DNA of 46,271 nucleotides. It comes from Bacteriovorax stolpii (GTDB lineage Bacteria > Bdellovibrionota > Bacteriovoracia > Bacteriovoracales > Bacteriovoracaceae). Made by a program: the position numbers and the translations under genes. The notes under the pieces were generated by a model, which saw only the letters and a program-made list of their open reading frames with translations, had not been told where the DNA came from and searched no databases. The stretch spans positions 1 to 46,271 of the forward strand of contig CAMDQH010000019.1 of assembly GCA_945905815.1 (NCBI GenBank), read 5' to 3'. This document shows positions 1 to 10,183 of the stretch, piece by piece (the first letter of the stretch is position 1; each line of letters begins with the position of its first letter).

Positions 1-2207
1 ACCATTTCATTTTTTAAACGAATATTGGAAAAAGTTCCGCGAGTCATCACTTCATCATGTCCACGACGAGCACCGTATTGGTTAAAATCAGCAGGTTTTA
101 CACCACGGCCCACAAGGTATGCGCCGGCCGGAGTTTCAGGCTTGAATGATCCAGCAGGAGAAATATGATCGGTCGTAATTGAATCACCAAAAAGACCAAG
201 CACATTTGCAGAAACTATATCTGTTACTGCTTCTGGATCTTTTTTCATGCCTTTAAAGTAAGGAGGGTTATTGATGTAAGTAGAATTTGAATCCCAAGCG
301 AATGTTTCGCCTTCTTTAACGGGAACCTTCTGCCAATCTTCGTCACCTTTAAAAACGTCAGAGTAACGAGATTTATACATCGCAGGTGTGATGGACTTTG
401 CCATCACGTCTTGAATTTCTTGAGATGAAGGCCAGATGTCTTTTAAGTAAACGTCCTGACCATTAGAACCTTTGCCAATTGCATCTTTTGAAAGATCAAT
501 CTTAACGTTACCAGCAATGGCATAGGCCACAACTAATGGTGGTGATGCGAGGTAATTTGCTTTGGTATCAGGTGAAACGCGTCCTTCAAAGTTTCTGTTT
601 CCAGAAAGAACTGCTGCCACGGCCAGACCACCATCTTTAATCGTTTTAGAAAATTCGGTATTGATTGGGCCAGAGTTTCCAATACAAGTCGTGCAGCCGT
701 AACCAACAAGGTTAAAGCCGATTTTATCTAGCTCACTTTGAAGGCCCGCAGCTTCTAAATAGTCAGTCACAACTTTAGAGCCTGGAGCAAGAGATGTTTT
801 TACCCATGGCTTCACTTTAAGCCCAAGTGCATTGGCTTTTTTGGCCACTAAACCCGCACCAATCAGAACTGATGGATTAGATGTATTGGTACATGAAGTA
901 ATTGCCGCAATCATCACGTCCCCATGAGTAAGTGAGAAATCAGCGTGATCTACTTTTTGTTTTTTATTAACGTCATCAGGATTAACTTTAAAACCAGTTT
1001 CAGAAGTTAAATCTTTCATAAAACCAGCAGCTAAATCAGTCAGGGCAACTTTATCTTGAGGACGTTTAGGGCCAGCAAGTGAAGGAACAACTGTTCCTAA
1101 ATCAAGTTCAAGAGAATCAGTATAGATAGGATCTTTAGCATCATTTCTCCAGAAGCCTTGCTCTTTAGCATAAGCTTCAACTAACTGAACGCGCTCTTCT
1201 TCACGACCAGAAAAGCGAAGATAATCAATCGTCTTTTCATCCACTGGGAAAAATCCACAAGTAGCACCATATTCAGGTGCCATGTTGGCCACTGTCGCAC
1301 GGTCAGCAAGAGTCATATCTTTTAGACCAGGGCCGTAGAATTCTACAAATTTATCTACCACACCTTTTTTACGAAGCATTTGAGTAACAGTTAACACGAG
1401 ATCGGTTGCTGTGACGCCTTCTTTAGTCTTACCAATAAATTTAAAACCAATGACTTCTGGAATAAGCATAGTAACGGCCTGGCCAAGCATCGCTGCTTCA
1501 GCTTCGATACCACCAACACCCCAACCAAGAACTGAAAGTCCATTGATCATGGTTGTGTGTGAATCTGTACCTACACATGTATCACAGTAAGCAATTGTTT
1601 TGCCGTCCTCTTCTTTTGTCCAAACAGTTTGGGCCAGATACTCAAGATTTACTTGGTGGCAAATCCCTGTACCCGGAGGAACGACGCGAAAGTTTTTAAA
1701 TGCTTTTTGACCCCATTTAAGGAAGTTGTATCTTTCAGCATTTCTTTCGTATTCTAATTTTTTATTTTTCTCGAACGCATCTTTGTCACCGAAGTAATCA
1801 ACAATCAAAGAGTGATCGATCACAAGATCAACTGGAACCAGAGGATTAATCTTCTGCGGATTTCCACCCACGGCCTTCATGGCGTCTCTCATCGCTGCTA
1901 AATCTACGACTGCCGGAACACCGGTAAAATCCTGCATAAGTACGCGGGCCGGATAGTAATTAATTTCGCGTGTTGATTGTTTATTTTTTGTCCACTCCCC
2001 CATCGCTTTGATGTCATCACCGTAAACAGTAAAACCATCTTCATTTCGAAGTAAGTTTTCCATCAAAACTTTAAGTGAGTAAGGAAGATTATCCACGTCA
2101 CCAACACCAGCAGCTTGCGCCACCTTGAGTGAGAAATAATCGTAAGATTTGTTACCGACTTTAAGGGTCCGGCGAGTTTTAAAAGAATCTAGTCTTTTCT
2201 CTGACAC
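1..2207 (-). CDS. acnA: aconitate hydratase A (3' end beyond window)
   Basis: Aconitase converts citrate to isocitrate through cis-aconitate in the cytoplasmic TCA cycle. I translated 735 codons from a GTG at 2207, which has an AGGGGAG ribosome-binding site six bases upstream. The family is usually about 890 residues, so the C-terminal swivel domain is partly off the window. The three [4Fe-4S] cysteines are present: C439 in SCTNTSNPS, and C505 and C508 in [13 protein letters not shown]. Their spacing matches E. coli AcnA (435, 501, 504). The motif [19 protein letters not shown] is also intact. The gene stands alone on the minus strand, downstream of the sucA-sucB-lpdA operon but with its own promoter. 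Family assignment is secure. Assignment to the AcnA rather than the AcnB type rests on motif order and the N-terminal sequence. Confidence 0.97.
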   Translation of the reverse strand, partial: MSEKRLDSFKTRRTLKVGNKSYDYFSLKVAQAAGVGDVDNLPYSLKVLMENLLRNEDGFTVYGDDIKAMGEWTKNKQSTREINYYPARVLMQDFTGVPAVVDLAAMRDAMKAVGGNPQKINPLVPVDLVIDHSLIVDYFGDKDAFEKNKKLEYERNAERYNFLKWGQKAFKNFRVVPPGTGICHQVNLEYLAQTVWTKEEDGKTIAYCDTCVGTDSHTTMINGLSVLGWGVGGIEAEAAMLGQAVTMLIPEVIGFKFIGKTKEGVTATDLVLTVTQMLRKKGVVDKFVEFYGPGLKDMTLADRATVANMAPEYGATCGFFPVDEKTIDYLRFSGREEERVQLVEAYAKEQGFWRNDAKDPIYTDSLELDLGTVVPSLAGPKRPQDKVALTDLAAGFMKDLTSETGFKVNPDDVNKKQKVDHADFSLTHGDVMIAAITSCTNTSNPSVLIGAGLVAKKANALGLKVKPWVKTSLAPGSKVVTDYLEAAGLQSELDKIGFNLVGYGCTTCIGNSGPINTEFSKTIKDGGLAVAAVLSGNRNFEGRVSPDTKANYLASPPLVVAYAIAGNVKIDLSKDAIGKGSNGQDVYLKDIWPSSQEIQDVMAKSITPAMYKSRYSDVFKGDEDWQKVPVKEGETFAWDSNSTYINNPPYFKGMKKDPEAVTDIVSANVLGLFGDSITTDHISPAGSFKPETPAGAYLVGRGVKPADFNQYGARRGHDEVMTRGTFSNIRLKNEM

Positions 2208-2242
2208 TTTGATCTCCCCTGTGGGTGAAAAATTAATAACTT

Positions 2243-2271
2243 ATTCTAGCGCTCTTATGGGATTCAGACAA
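2243..2271 (-). promoter_or_regulatory. sigma-70-type promoter of acnA
   Basis: Read on the minus strand, TTGTCT (2271-2266) and TAGAAT (2248-2243) are separated by exactly 17 bases. This would start transcription near 2236 and give a leader of about 29 bases before the GTG start codon. It is a sequence match only. Confidence 0.55.
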
Positions 2272-2379
2272 AGGGAAAGGCCTTGAAATTTGAAGGCAAT
2301 ACCAAAGCGGCACCGTCAGGGATTGTTGATTTAAAACTATTTCAAATTTACCCGAAAAGACTATTACGAAGGCGGTTTT

Positions 2380-2826
2380 ATGACGAATGCTGAATTTTGT
2401 GTGACTCGAGAAAAGCACCTGGACCATATGGTAAAAGTTGTACCCTTTATCGTGTGCGCCTATGCCATTCAATGTTATTTTATTTCCAAAGTTGATACTG
2501 TGGACATTGCCGCAAATGGATTGTTTTTTCTTGGTGGATGCTTGGTGTTTATGATTATGGGTTTCATTATCTACGATTTGACTCACACTGTAACATTTGA
2601 AAATGAGAAATTTACCATTGAAGTTAAATGGCTTAAATACTCTAAAACCTTCACCTACTTCGATATTACCAATGTTGAAATTTCTGAGGCCGGTCAAAGT
2701 TTTGCGACACTGACTCTGACTACAAAAGATGGAAAAAAAATGGGATTCTACTTTGTGGATGAAGCAGATAAAATCAAGACATGGTTAGAACAAAAAAGGA
2801 TTCCACAATTACGATCCGCGGCTTAA
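2380..2826 (+). CDS. small membrane protein with C-terminal PH-like domain
   Basis: This 148-residue protein is not a family I can name with certainty. Two hydrophobic segments (about residues 18-36 and 45-66) form a helical hairpin in the inner membrane. They are followed by a cytoplasmic stretch of alternating beta-strand pattern (about 70-138), ending in a helix that resembles the small bacterial PH-like domains found behind membrane hairpins. A GAAGG ribosome-binding site lies eight bases before the ATG. It is divergent from acnA with about 170 bases between them. An antisense frame at 2233-2697 was rejected in favour of this one because of its ribosome-binding site and domain-like pattern. 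The function is unknown. Confidence 0.75.
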   Translation: MTNAEFCVTREKHLDHMVKVVPFIVCAYAIQCYFISKVDTVDIAANGLFFLGGCLVFMIMGFIIYDLTHTVTFENEKFTIEVKWLKYSKTFTYFDITNVEISEAGQSFATLTLTTKDGKKMGFYFVDEADKIKTWLEQKRIPQLRSAA

Positions 2827-2882
2827 TCGTTTTCTTTTTTTGCCCCACTATGCATAAAGGCCGAGACTTTTAACAGGTTCAA

Positions 2883-2910
2883 TTAAGATTCTTTTTTCAA
2901 ATAATCTTAA
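2883..2910. repeat. AT-rich inverted repeat between convergent genes
   Basis: TTAAGATT (2883-2890) is complementary to AATCTTAA (2903-2910) with a 12-base loop. It sits between the convergent small membrane protein gene and lpdA. It may help end transcription, but there is no clear U-tract after the stem in either direction, so it is only a weak terminator candidate. Confidence 0.35.
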
Positions 2911-2929
2911 AAAAAACAAAATCCACTCT

Positions 2930-4333
2930 TTAAAGATTAAGCGCTCTATTCTCGCTTGCAATCAAACAGGCCTCTTTAAAAGCTTCAGCATAAGTAGGAT
3001 GAGCATGAGAAGTACGGCCAATGTCTTCGGCCGAAGCTCTGAATTCCATCGCTACAACTGCCTCAGCAATTAAATCAGCAACTCTAGGGCCAATCATATG
3101 AACACCAAGGATTTCATCGGTAGTTTTATCGGCCAGAACTTTAATAAACCCATCTTTTTCATTGGAAGCTTTAGCTCTTCCAGAAGCAAGAAATGGAAAT
3201 TTCCCTACCTTATACTGAACACCTTTTTGCTTGAGTTCCTGTTCAGTAGCACCTACTGCGGAGACTTCTGGCCAAGTATAAACAACTCCAGGGATAAGAT
3301 TGTAATTAATATGAGGTTTTTGTCCGGCGATGATCTCGGCCACAAATACGCCCTCTTCTTCGGCCTTATGAGCAAGCATGGCTCCGCGAACAACATCACC
3401 AATGGCATAAATGTTTGGAACAGCTGTTTGCAAGTGATCAGTTACAGCAATACGTCCACGCTCATCAACTTTAAGACCTGCATTTTCAAGTCCAAGGTTA
3501 TCTGTATAAGGTCTACGTCCAACGGCCACTAGAACATAGTCACCCTTGAGTTCAATTTCTTCATTTGTAGTCTTGCTTTTTGCTTTAACAATGACTTCGT
3601 TTTTATTACGAACAACGGAAGTCACTCCGTGACCGAGGTGAAAATCAACGCCATCTTTTTTAAGAACTTTGTGCAATTCTTTACCAAGATCTAGATCCAT
3701 CATTGAGATAACTGAATCAGCGTATTCAACAACAGATACTTTAGATCCTAAACGCTTAAAGACTGATCCAAGCTCAAGACCAATCACTCCACCACCAATA
3801 ACAATAAAATGCTCTGGGACAACTTGTAACTTCAACGCTTCAGTTGAAGTAATAATTCGTTCCTTATCAACAACAACACCAGGAAGAGATGAAGGTTTAG
3901 AACCTGTGGCGATAATAATATTTTTGCCTTGAATTTCCAGCGGGCCTTTTTCGCCTTTAATGATAATGGTATTTTTATCTTTAAAAGATCCATGTCCTTC
4001 AAAGACAGTGATCTTGTTTTTCTTCATTAAGAAAGCAACACCGCCGGCCATATCGCTTACAACTTTTGCAACACGATCACTCATTTTCTTAACGTTAAGC
4101 TTAACATCTTTAACTTCAATCCCATGAACGTCATGCGAATGAATAGTTTCAAAATAGCGTTCAGAAGAATCAAGCCAGGTCTTGGACGGAATACAACCTA
4201 CGTTTCCACAAGTGCCACCTAAGGTTTTGTAGCGTTCAATGATTGCTACTTTCATTTTAAGTTGAGAAGCACGAATGGCAGCAATATATCCGCCTGGGCC
4301 TGAACCAATAACGACTAAATCAAATTGTTCCAT
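2930..4333 (-). CDS. lpdA: dihydrolipoyl dehydrogenase (E3)
   Basis: E3 reoxidises dihydrolipoamide on the E2 subunit and reduces NAD+. It serves the 2-oxoglutarate dehydrogenase complex encoded just upstream and possibly other 2-oxo-acid dehydrogenases. The N-terminal FAD fold has GSGPGG. The redox disulphide motif GGTCGNVGC lies at about residues 39-47. A second nucleotide-binding motif GGGVIGLELG is present, and the C-terminal HAHPTYAEAF carries the catalytic His-Glu pair. I prefer the ATG at 4333 (467 residues), nine bases after GAAGGA, over the TTG two codons upstream. It follows sucB by 59 bases, a gap that holds an 18-bp palindrome. All key residues are intact and length is normal. Confidence 0.97.
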   Translation of the reverse strand: MEQFDLVVIGSGPGGYIAAIRASQLKMKVAIIERYKTLGGTCGNVGCIPSKTWLDSSERYFETIHSHDVHGIEVKDVKLNVKKMSDRVAKVVSDMAGGVAFLMKKNKITVFEGHGSFKDKNTIIIKGEKGPLEIQGKNIIIATGSKPSSLPGVVVDKERIITSTEALKLQVVPEHFIVIGGGVIGLELGSVFKRLGSKVSVVEYADSVISMMDLDLGKELHKVLKKDGVDFHLGHGVTSVVRNKNEVIVKAKSKTTNEEIELKGDYVLVAVGRRPYTDNLGLENAGLKVDERGRIAVTDHLQTAVPNIYAIGDVVRGAMLAHKAEEEGVFVAEIIAGQKPHINYNLIPGVVYTWPEVSAVGATEQELKQKGVQYKVGKFPFLASGRAKASNEKDGFIKVLADKTTDEILGVHMIGPRVADLIAEAVVAMEFRASAEDIGRTSHAHPTYAEAFKEACLIASENRALNL

Positions 4334-4362
4334 AATCAAATATCCTTCAAATGATGCGGTTT

Positions 4363-4380
4363 ACTTCCGCCGGCGGAAGT
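4363..4380. repeat. perfect 18-bp GC-rich palindrome in the sucB-lpdA gap
   Basis: ACTTCCGCCGGCGGAAGT is a perfect palindrome lying 30 bases before the lpdA start codon. In RNA it would form a stem just upstream of the ribosome-binding site. There is no U-tract, so it is not a standard terminator. An mRNA-stability element, a translational control hairpin or a dispersed extragenic palindrome are all possible. Confidence 0.6.
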
Positions 4381-4392
4381 GAATCTTAAGCA

Positions 4393-5592
4393 CTAAAGAT
4401 CAAGCAACATACGTGAAGGATCCTCAAGCATTTCTTTCACCGCTTTAAGAAAAGACACTGACTCACGGCCATCAATAATACGGTGATCATAAGAGAGGGC
4501 CAAATACATAATTGGACGAATAACGACCTGACCATTCACAGCAACCGGACGATCAACAATATTATGCATTCCGAGAATAGCAGACTGAGGAATATTAATA
4601 ATCGGTGTTGAAAGCATTGAACCGAAAGTTCCACCATTTGTTATCGTGAATGTTCCGTTCTGCATTTCATCAATAGTAAGTTTTCCGTCACGAGCACGTG
4701 TAGCAAGTTCAATTATTCTTAATTCAATTTGTGCCAAGCTCATAGATTCCGCATTTCGAATAACCGGAACAACTAAACCACGCGGAGTAGAAACAGCAAC
4801 CCCAACGTCCGCGTAATTATGATAAACGATTTCAGTTCCATCAATCATTCCGTTTACGGCCGGAAATTGTTTTAAGGCCGTTGTACAAGCTTTTGTAAAA
4901 AAGCTCATGAACCCCAAGCCAACACCATGTTTTTCTTTGAAAGCATCTTTATATTTTTTACGAATTTCCATAACGGCACTCATGTCAACTTCATTAAAAG
5001 TAGTGAGCATGGCCGTCGTGTTTTTAGCAGTCACTAAACGGCTTGCAATCGTTTTACGAAGACCTGACATTTTTTCTCGTCTAACTTCGCGAGAAAAAGA
5101 TGCTGCCATTGTTTGGTGAGCAAGAGATTTAAGATCCGAAGCAACTGGCGTTGGTGCAGACGAAGCACTCATGGCATCAGCTTTAGTAATCCTTCCATCT
5201 TTTCCAGATCCCTGAACCCCAGAAGCATCTACGCCCTTCTCAGAAAGAATCTTAGATGCTGCCGGAGAAGGAAAGTTTTTATCAGTAGAAGTTTGAATAG
5301 GTGCAGACTCAACAGGTTTAGAGACAGCTGCTGGCACCGCAGCTGCTGCACCTGCAGAAGCCGTTTCATCTACTTCAGCCACTTTTGTTCCGATAGCAAC
5401 AGTCTCGCCTTCTTTTATTAATATTTTTAATTTCCCTGCTTTGGGGGCAGAAATTTCAAGTGTCGCCTTATCCGATTCAATCGAACAAATGGCTTCATCA
5501 AGTTTGACAATATCGCCGTCTTTCTTTAACCAGCTGGCAATTGTAACTTCTGAAATAGACTCACCAACAGTAGGAATCTTAACATCAACCAT
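4393..5592 (-). CDS. sucB: 2-oxoglutarate dehydrogenase E2, dihydrolipoyl succinyltransferase
   Basis: E2 transfers the succinyl group from E1 to coenzyme A through a swinging lipoyl arm. The 399-residue protein has one N-terminal lipoyl domain with the modified lysine at K42 (ESDKATLE). An Ala/Pro-rich linker follows, then a peripheral-subunit-binding domain at about 107-145 ([23 protein letters not shown]). The C-terminal acyltransferase core ends in DHRIIDGRE, with catalytic H370 and D374. Length and domain order are those of SucB/OdhB. An AAAGGA ribosome-binding site precedes the ATG. It lies 23 bases downstream of sucA and 59 bases upstream of lpdA, so the three form one operon. Confidence 0.97.
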   Translation of the reverse strand: MVDVKIPTVGESISEVTIASWLKKDGDIVKLDEAICSIESDKATLEISAPKAGKLKILIKEGETVAIGTKVAEVDETASAGAAAAVPAAVSKPVESAPIQTSTDKNFPSPAASKILSEKGVDASGVQGSGKDGRITKADAMSASSAPTPVASDLKSLAHQTMAASFSREVRREKMSGLRKTIASRLVTAKNTTAMLTTFNEVDMSAVMEIRKKYKDAFKEKHGVGLGFMSFFTKACTTALKQFPAVNGMIDGTEIVYHNYADVGVAVSTPRGLVVPVIRNAESMSLAQIELRIIELATRARDGKLTIDEMQNGTFTITNGGTFGSMLSTPIINIPQSAILGMHNIVDRPVAVNGQVVIRPIMYLALSYDHRIIDGRESVSFLKAVKEMLEDPSRMLLDL

Positions 5593-5615
5593 AAAACTAT
5601 CCTTTCTTATACTTC

Positions 5616-8363
5616 TTAAACTGATTCAATTTTTTCTGCAAACGCACCATTCACAATCTTAGATTGTTCGGCAGCATGCACACTGGCGTATCCAGTTGCA
5701 GGAGATGCCGAAGATTTACGAGCAAGAAGTTTAAAATCATCAAACTGCACGTAACGACGAAGGAATGTAAAAGCACCCATGTTTTTAGGCTCTTCTTGTA
5801 CCCAAACTTTTTCAGCACCCTTGTATTTTTCAAGTAGCTTCCAGCTTTGCTCTTCAGGCATGGGATATATTTGTTCAAGGCGAACAATCGCAACATCTTT
5901 GCGTTTATCTTTTTGCTGTTTAGCTTTTAGATCATAATAAATTTTACCGGTACACATAAGTAAACGTTTAACGTCTTTAGCATTTACTGATGGATCGTCG
6001 ATAATTTCTTGAAAACCACTTTCGGTGAAATCTTTCAATTTAGAAACACACTCTGGGTGTCTGAGAAGAGATTTTGGCGTAAAAATAATGAGTGGTTTTC
6101 TAAAATCCCATTTAACCTGACGTCGAAGGATATGAAAAATATTTGCTGGTGTTGTAAGGTTAGCGACAACCATATTCCATTCAGCAGCGAGCTGAAGAAA
6201 TCTTTCTGGACGAGCGTTTGAGTGCTCAGGGCCTTGTCCTTCGTATCCATGCGGAAGCATCATAACAATACCTGTTTGGCGCTGCCATTTTGATTCACCA
6301 GAAGCAATAAACTGATCAATAATTGTTTGAGCGCCATTGGCGAAATCACCAAATTGAGCTTCCCAAATATTAAGAGAACTTGGAGAACCTAGAGAATAAC
6401 CGTACTCAAATCCAAGAACGGCATATTCAGAGAGAAGTGAGTTATAAATTCTATATTCGCCTTGATTATCTGAAACTTTATTCAAAAACAAATGACGGGT
6501 GTTATTGATCTCATCCACGACTCCAGCATGACGATGAGAAAAAGTCCCACGAATACAATCCTGTCCGGACATACGGACTGAAATACCCTCTTGAAGAAGA
6601 GATCCATAGGCCATTAATTCACCCATTGCCCAGTCAAAATTATCATCGGCCCAGCGTTTTTGTCTTTCTTCAAGAAGCTTCTCAATTTTTTGAATCGGCT
6701 TAAAATTAGCGGGTAAAGTTGTCAGGGCCTTAAGGTTTTTCTCCAAAACGTCTTTTGAAACTGCAGTTTTTGGAGAATAATCAAAATCCTTCGGACTTGA
6801 TCTACGAAAAGCTTCCCATTGCTCTTCCGGTTTCTGATAGAGATAAGGAAGTGGCTTCTGCTTAACCATGTTAAAGCGATCTTGAAGAATATTTTTAAAT
6901 TGCTCTTCCATTTGAACCGCAAGTTGCGCTTCAATTTGCTTACCTTCAATTAATTTATCTTTATACACTTCCCGAGGATTGGCGTGCTTTGAAATCAAAT
7001 TATAAAAAGACGGTTGAGTGAATCTAGGCTCGTCAGATTCATTATGGCCATGCTTACGATAGCAAACCATATCGATGAAAATATCTTTTTGAAACTTTGC
7101 TCTGAATTCAGATGCTAGCTCAACTGCATAAACAACGGCTTCCGCATCATCACCGTTGACGTGAAGAATTGGTGTATCAAGAACTCTTGCGACTGATGTG
7201 GAATAAATAGAAGACCTGGCATCATCAAAGTCTGTTGTAAAACCAATTTGGTTATTGATGACAAAGTGAATTGCGCCACCAACATTATATCCTTTAAGGC
7301 CCGACATTTGGACTGTTTCATAACAAATCCCTTGTCCAGCAACAGCAGCATCCCCATGAATAATGATTGGTAAAATCTTATTCGAATTTTCTTTATAAAG
7401 AGTATCTCCCTGAGCTCGCGAGTACCCCAAGACCACAGCGCTTACTGCTTCAAGGTGAGATGGATTAGGCATAAGTTTTAAATAAACTTTTTGCCCACCT
7501 GGAGTAGAGATATGAGAAGAGTAACCCATGTGATATTTAACATCCCCGTCTCCCATCGTAAGATCTGGAGTGGCCTGGCCTTCAAATTCATTAAAAATGT
7601 ATTCGTACGTTTTGCCCATAATGTTGGCAAGAATATTAAGACGACCACGATGGGCCATACCGATCACAACTTCTTCAACTCCTAACGATGCTGATACATT
7701 GATGATTGCGTCCAAAGCTGGAATCGTATTTTCTCCACCTTCAAGTGAAAATCTTTTTTGTCCAACATATTTCGTATGAAGAAAATTTTCAAAAGCCACG
7801 GCTTCATTAAGCTTAGATAAAATCCTCTTTTTCTTTTCAATTGAAAAATTTCTATCTTTGGCCGTACTTTCAAATTTGGTTTGAAACCACTGAAGTACCT
7901 CGACATCGTTAATGTGCATAAATTCTGCACCGATAGTCCCACAGTAAATCGCCCGTAAATGAGCAATAATATCTTTTAACTTGGCATTTGTTTTTCCTAC
8001 AGATTCACCAATAGCAAATGTTTCTTCGAGGTCTGCATTGGTAAGAGCGAAATCTTCCAGGTCCAGATGAGGAAAACGATTTTTTCTTTCACGAATGGGA
8101 TTGGTAACCGAAATCAAGTGTCCGCGAGCTCGGTAGGCCTCAATCAATCGATACACTTTAAATTCTTTCCCCAGATTTGAAGAAGCAACAGCAGAAGCAT
8201 CACCTAAAACTTGCGACTGACTTAAAGCAAATTCAACACCTTTAAAAAATTGTCTCCATGAAGAATCCACTGATTCAGGATTTCTCCGATAGTCGGTGTA
8301 GAGTCCATCGATATAAGTGTTATCGGATGATGAAACGTAAGAATAGTCTTGCGGCAGTGGCAT
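5616..8363 (-). CDS. sucA: 2-oxoglutarate dehydrogenase E1 (thiamine diphosphate-dependent)
   Basis: E1 decarboxylates 2-oxoglutarate and succinylates the lipoyl group of E2. The 915-residue length is typical. The N-terminus has the family's short helix that docks E1 to E2 ([20 protein letters not shown]). The core carries GMAHRGRLN and the thiamine-diphosphate site [10 protein letters not shown]. The [10 protein letters not shown] and [13 protein letters not shown] segments are intact, as is the C-terminal transketolase-like half ([20 protein letters not shown]). It is the first gene of sucA-sucB-lpdA. The ATG at 8363 has only a weak ribosome-binding site (AGAG), but the family N-terminus fits this start. 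Confidence 0.97.
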   Translation of the reverse strand: MPLPQDYSYVSSSDNTYIDGLYTDYRRNPESVDSSWRQFFKGVEFALSQSQVLGDASAVASSNLGKEFKVYRLIEAYRARGHLISVTNPIRERKNRFPHLDLEDFALTNADLEETFAIGESVGKTNAKLKDIIAHLRAIYCGTIGAEFMHINDVEVLQWFQTKFESTAKDRNFSIEKKKRILSKLNEAVAFENFLHTKYVGQKRFSLEGGENTIPALDAIINVSASLGVEEVVIGMAHRGRLNILANIMGKTYEYIFNEFEGQATPDLTMGDGDVKYHMGYSSHISTPGGQKVYLKLMPNPSHLEAVSAVVLGYSRAQGDTLYKENSNKILPIIIHGDAAVAGQGICYETVQMSGLKGYNVGGAIHFVINNQIGFTTDFDDARSSIYSTSVARVLDTPILHVNGDDAEAVVYAVELASEFRAKFQKDIFIDMVCYRKHGHNESDEPRFTQPSFYNLISKHANPREVYKDKLIEGKQIEAQLAVQMEEQFKNILQDRFNMVKQKPLPYLYQKPEEQWEAFRRSSPKDFDYSPKTAVSKDVLEKNLKALTTLPANFKPIQKIEKLLEERQKRWADDNFDWAMGELMAYGSLLQEGISVRMSGQDCIRGTFSHRHAGVVDEINNTRHLFLNKVSDNQGEYRIYNSLLSEYAVLGFEYGYSLGSPSSLNIWEAQFGDFANGAQTIIDQFIASGESKWQRQTGIVMMLPHGYEGQGPEHSNARPERFLQLAAEWNMVVANLTTPANIFHILRRQVKWDFRKPLIIFTPKSLLRHPECVSKLKDFTESGFQEIIDDPSVNAKDVKRLLMCTGKIYYDLKAKQQKDKRKDVAIVRLEQIYPMPEEQSWKLLEKYKGAEKVWVQEEPKNMGAFTFLRRYVQFDDFKLLARKSSASPATGYASVHAAEQSKIVNGAFAEKIESV

Positions 8364-8400
8364 AATAAGCTCTGATTTTTGAGGTTAACCTATGAATAAT

Positions 8401-8429
8401 ATTATAGATCAAAGCTTGAGATAGTGAAA
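8401..8429 (-). promoter_or_regulatory. promoter candidate for the sucA-sucB-lpdA operon
   Basis: On the minus strand a perfect TATAAT lies at 8406-8401 with TTTCAC (8429-8424) 17 bases upstream. The predicted start near 8394 gives a leader of about 30 bases before sucA. The -35 element is weak. Confidence 0.5.
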
Positions 8430-8637
8430 ATATTAATCCAAGGAATAATACCGTATTTTTTTAATCAGGAACAAGTCAGTGCTGCGGATCGTTAAGGAAG
8501 TTCTCTTGAAATTACTTTAAAATTTTTCTGAACACAGCTGACATAAAAGGAATTTAATTCTGTCGTCTTAAACGCTCAGAAATATTACGGAAGTTTTTAC
8601 GGACACATGTTTGAAAGCTTTAAGAGTAAGTCTGGCC
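8430..8637. other. intergenic DNA, no gene recognised
   Basis: I find only very short frames here on both strands. A 60-codon plus-strand frame at 8611-8793 has no ribosome-binding site or protein-like pattern. The stretch separates the sucA promoter from the 3' end of the small secreted ORF at 8755-8832. Confidence 0.4.
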
Positions 8638-8754
8638 TTAATTGAAACAGCTAGGAAGCTCGAGTCTTGTTTCGCGTTTGATCTTCAAAAAATTAGAATC
8701 AATGCAACTCGTAAAAATGGGGGTCGTTTGCTTGCCTGCCCAGACGCAAGTCTT

Positions 8755-8832
8755 TTAAGACACTGCTGCCTCGGTCGTCATATGAATCAATAGGAGTGCG
8801 AAAAATATCAAAAAGCATGCTCTTAATTTCAT
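8755..8832 (-). CDS. possible tiny secreted peptide, or start of a decayed gene
   Basis: The ATG at 8832 overlaps the TGA of the HELEH protein gene in an ATGA, the usual sign of translational coupling. The 25 codons encode a clean signal-peptide-like sequence: MKLRA, then about 12 hydrophobic residues, then a hydrophilic tail ending TTEAAVS. A TAA stop follows (8757-8755). The same frame then stays open for 38 more codons to 8638 and contains three cysteines. Either this is a genuine tiny secreted peptide, or the stop has broken a 64-codon secreted-peptide gene. The function is unknown. Confidence 0.35.
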   Translation of the reverse strand: MKLRACFLIFFALLLIHMTTEAAVS

Positions 8833-9419
8833 TCCATATCCTGATGATTTTCTTCCTGCCAAACAGAGATTTCTTCCGGAGTATAATAAAACCGCTGTTT
8901 AATTTTTAATTGCTTAGGAGTAAGCAACTGATAAATCCAAAAGCGGTAACCTTTAATCCCTTCTGAAAGGCCTTTTTGCATGGCCTTAAGATCAGTCTTC
9001 CTTTCATATCTTGCCCGAAAATTTCTATCAGTTAAGTATTTTATTGCATGAGCGGCAATTTTCCCAGAAGACCACCCTTCATAATCTTTTACATGCTCTA
9101 GCTCATGAACAAGAATCCCTTGAAGCGAATTCATATCAGGTGGACAAGCAAGCAAACGAACATTTAACTGGACCTCATATACTCTCTTTTGAGATTTCTT
9201 CAAAAGAGTTTTCATATCAGGCCGTGCCTGCAAAAAATACGCATCAGATTTAAATGTTGTAACTTTTATTTTTGTTTTTTCAAGTTCTGGAAAATATTTC
9301 TGATGAGTTTCAATTAACAGAGAATTAAAAGTTTCAAGAGATATGGCCGGTGCACAGTTTTCTGCGTACGCAAAAGAGGTACAAAAAGTCAGGATGATGA
9401 GTGCTTTAAAAAGGTACAT
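8829..9419 (-). CDS. secreted zinc-metallopeptidase-like protein (HELEH)
   Basis: The 196-residue protein begins with a signal peptide (about residues 1-19, ending AYA). It carries HELEH at 105-109, the classic two-histidine zinc site with a catalytic glutamate. ERKTD at 139-143 could give the third ligand in an E-x3-D arrangement. Three cysteines (C13 in the leader, C21, C92) leave one possible disulphide in the mature protein. This resembles short secreted gluzincin-type peptidases. I cannot assign a family or substrate. It is convergent with nothing nearby and may be coupled to the tiny ORF at 8832. Zinc binding is well supported; proteolysis is inferred. Confidence 0.7.
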   Translation of the reverse strand: MYLFKALIILTFCTSFAYAENCAPAISLETFNSLLIETHQKYFPELEKTKIKVTTFKSDAYFLQARPDMKTLLKKSQKRVYEVQLNVRLLACPPDMNSLQGILVHELEHVKDYEGWSSGKIAAHAIKYLTDRNFRARYERKTDLKAMQKGLSEGIKGYRFWIYQLLTPKQLKIKQRFYYTPEEISVWQEENHQDME

Positions 9420-9481
9420 AGAACTATATTAATGCCACATCCCCTACCTGTTGGGACCTCTGGAAAAACTTACATTCCCGC

Positions 9482-10156
9482 CTAAAGATTAGACAAAAAT
9501 GTCTTCACCCCTTGAATCACTTTCATCGGAATCTCATGTCCTCCATCAAAAACATCCAAATGCCCTTGGAAATTGAGCGCTTTTAATTTTTCTTCCAATA
9601 ATTGGGCCCCTTTGAGAGGCAAAATCGGGTCCTTGGTTCCATGAGATTGATAAAATGGAATCCCCTTGGCGGTCTTGGGATACCTCTCTTCGGCCAGAAG
9701 ATTGCCTGACAAAAGCACCAGTCCCGCAAGTGGCAGGTCTGGAATCAACGCCAGATGCGATACACACATTGCCCCCTGAGAAAAGCCACCCAGGATAATT
9801 TTTTTATGTTTCTTCGAAAGATCCCGAACGTAAAGTTCAAGCTGTTTTAAAGTCAGATCAAACTCAGGCGGAATACTGTTGGCCATATTCCTGAACTCTC
9901 CTGTTCGAATAGCGCGGTCCAAAGCTTCCATATCAATCGAAAACCACGCCCGCCCCTCATAATACCCCATCGGTAGTGGTAAAATACCATTCGGAAAATA
10001 CCAATTATAACTTCCGTTATCCCACATCTCCCAAAGAGGAAAAAGGTCTTGCATATTGGCGCCATAGCCATGCAGAAAAACGATAGCTGTTTCAGCATTC
10101 GCATTTTCGATACAAAGACTTTCTATTCCAACAATATTTTTAACGAGGGGTTTCAT
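9482..10156 (-). CDS. alpha/beta-hydrolase, carboxylesterase/phospholipase family
   Basis: The 224-residue cytoplasmic protein has the full catalytic triad of the short acyl-protein-thioesterase/carboxylesterase family. These are S126 in GGFSQGAM, D176 in GTKDPILP, and H207 in GGHEIP. The oxyanion-hole stretch FLHGYGANMQD follows the first strand. There is no signal peptide. Such enzymes cleave short-chain esters, thioesters or lysophospholipids; the natural substrate cannot be read from sequence. AAGGA lies eight bases before the ATG. It starts 27 bases after the end of the upstream coiled-coil gene on the same strand, so the two are probably co-transcribed. Confidence 0.9.
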   Translation of the reverse strand: MKPLVKNIVGIESLCIENANAETAIVFLHGYGANMQDLFPLWEMWDNGSYNWYFPNGILPLPMGYYEGRAWFSIDMEALDRAIRTGEFRNMANSIPPEFDLTLKQLELYVRDLSKKHKKIILGGFSQGAMCVSHLALIPDLPLAGLVLLSGNLLAEERYPKTAKGIPFYQSHGTKDPILPLKGAQLLEEKLKALNFQGHLDVFDGGHEIPMKVIQGVKTFLSNL

Positions 10157-10183
10157 GGAGTCATCCTTGGTTTATGGATGATC

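Noticed and set aside
2233-2697. 154-codon minus-strand ORF
   Set aside because: It overlaps the small membrane-protein gene on the other strand and runs through the acnA promoter, with no recognisable domain or ribosome-binding site.
8611-8793. 60-codon plus-strand ORF
   Set aside because: No ribosome-binding site, odd composition, and antisense to the more protein-like signal-peptide frame.
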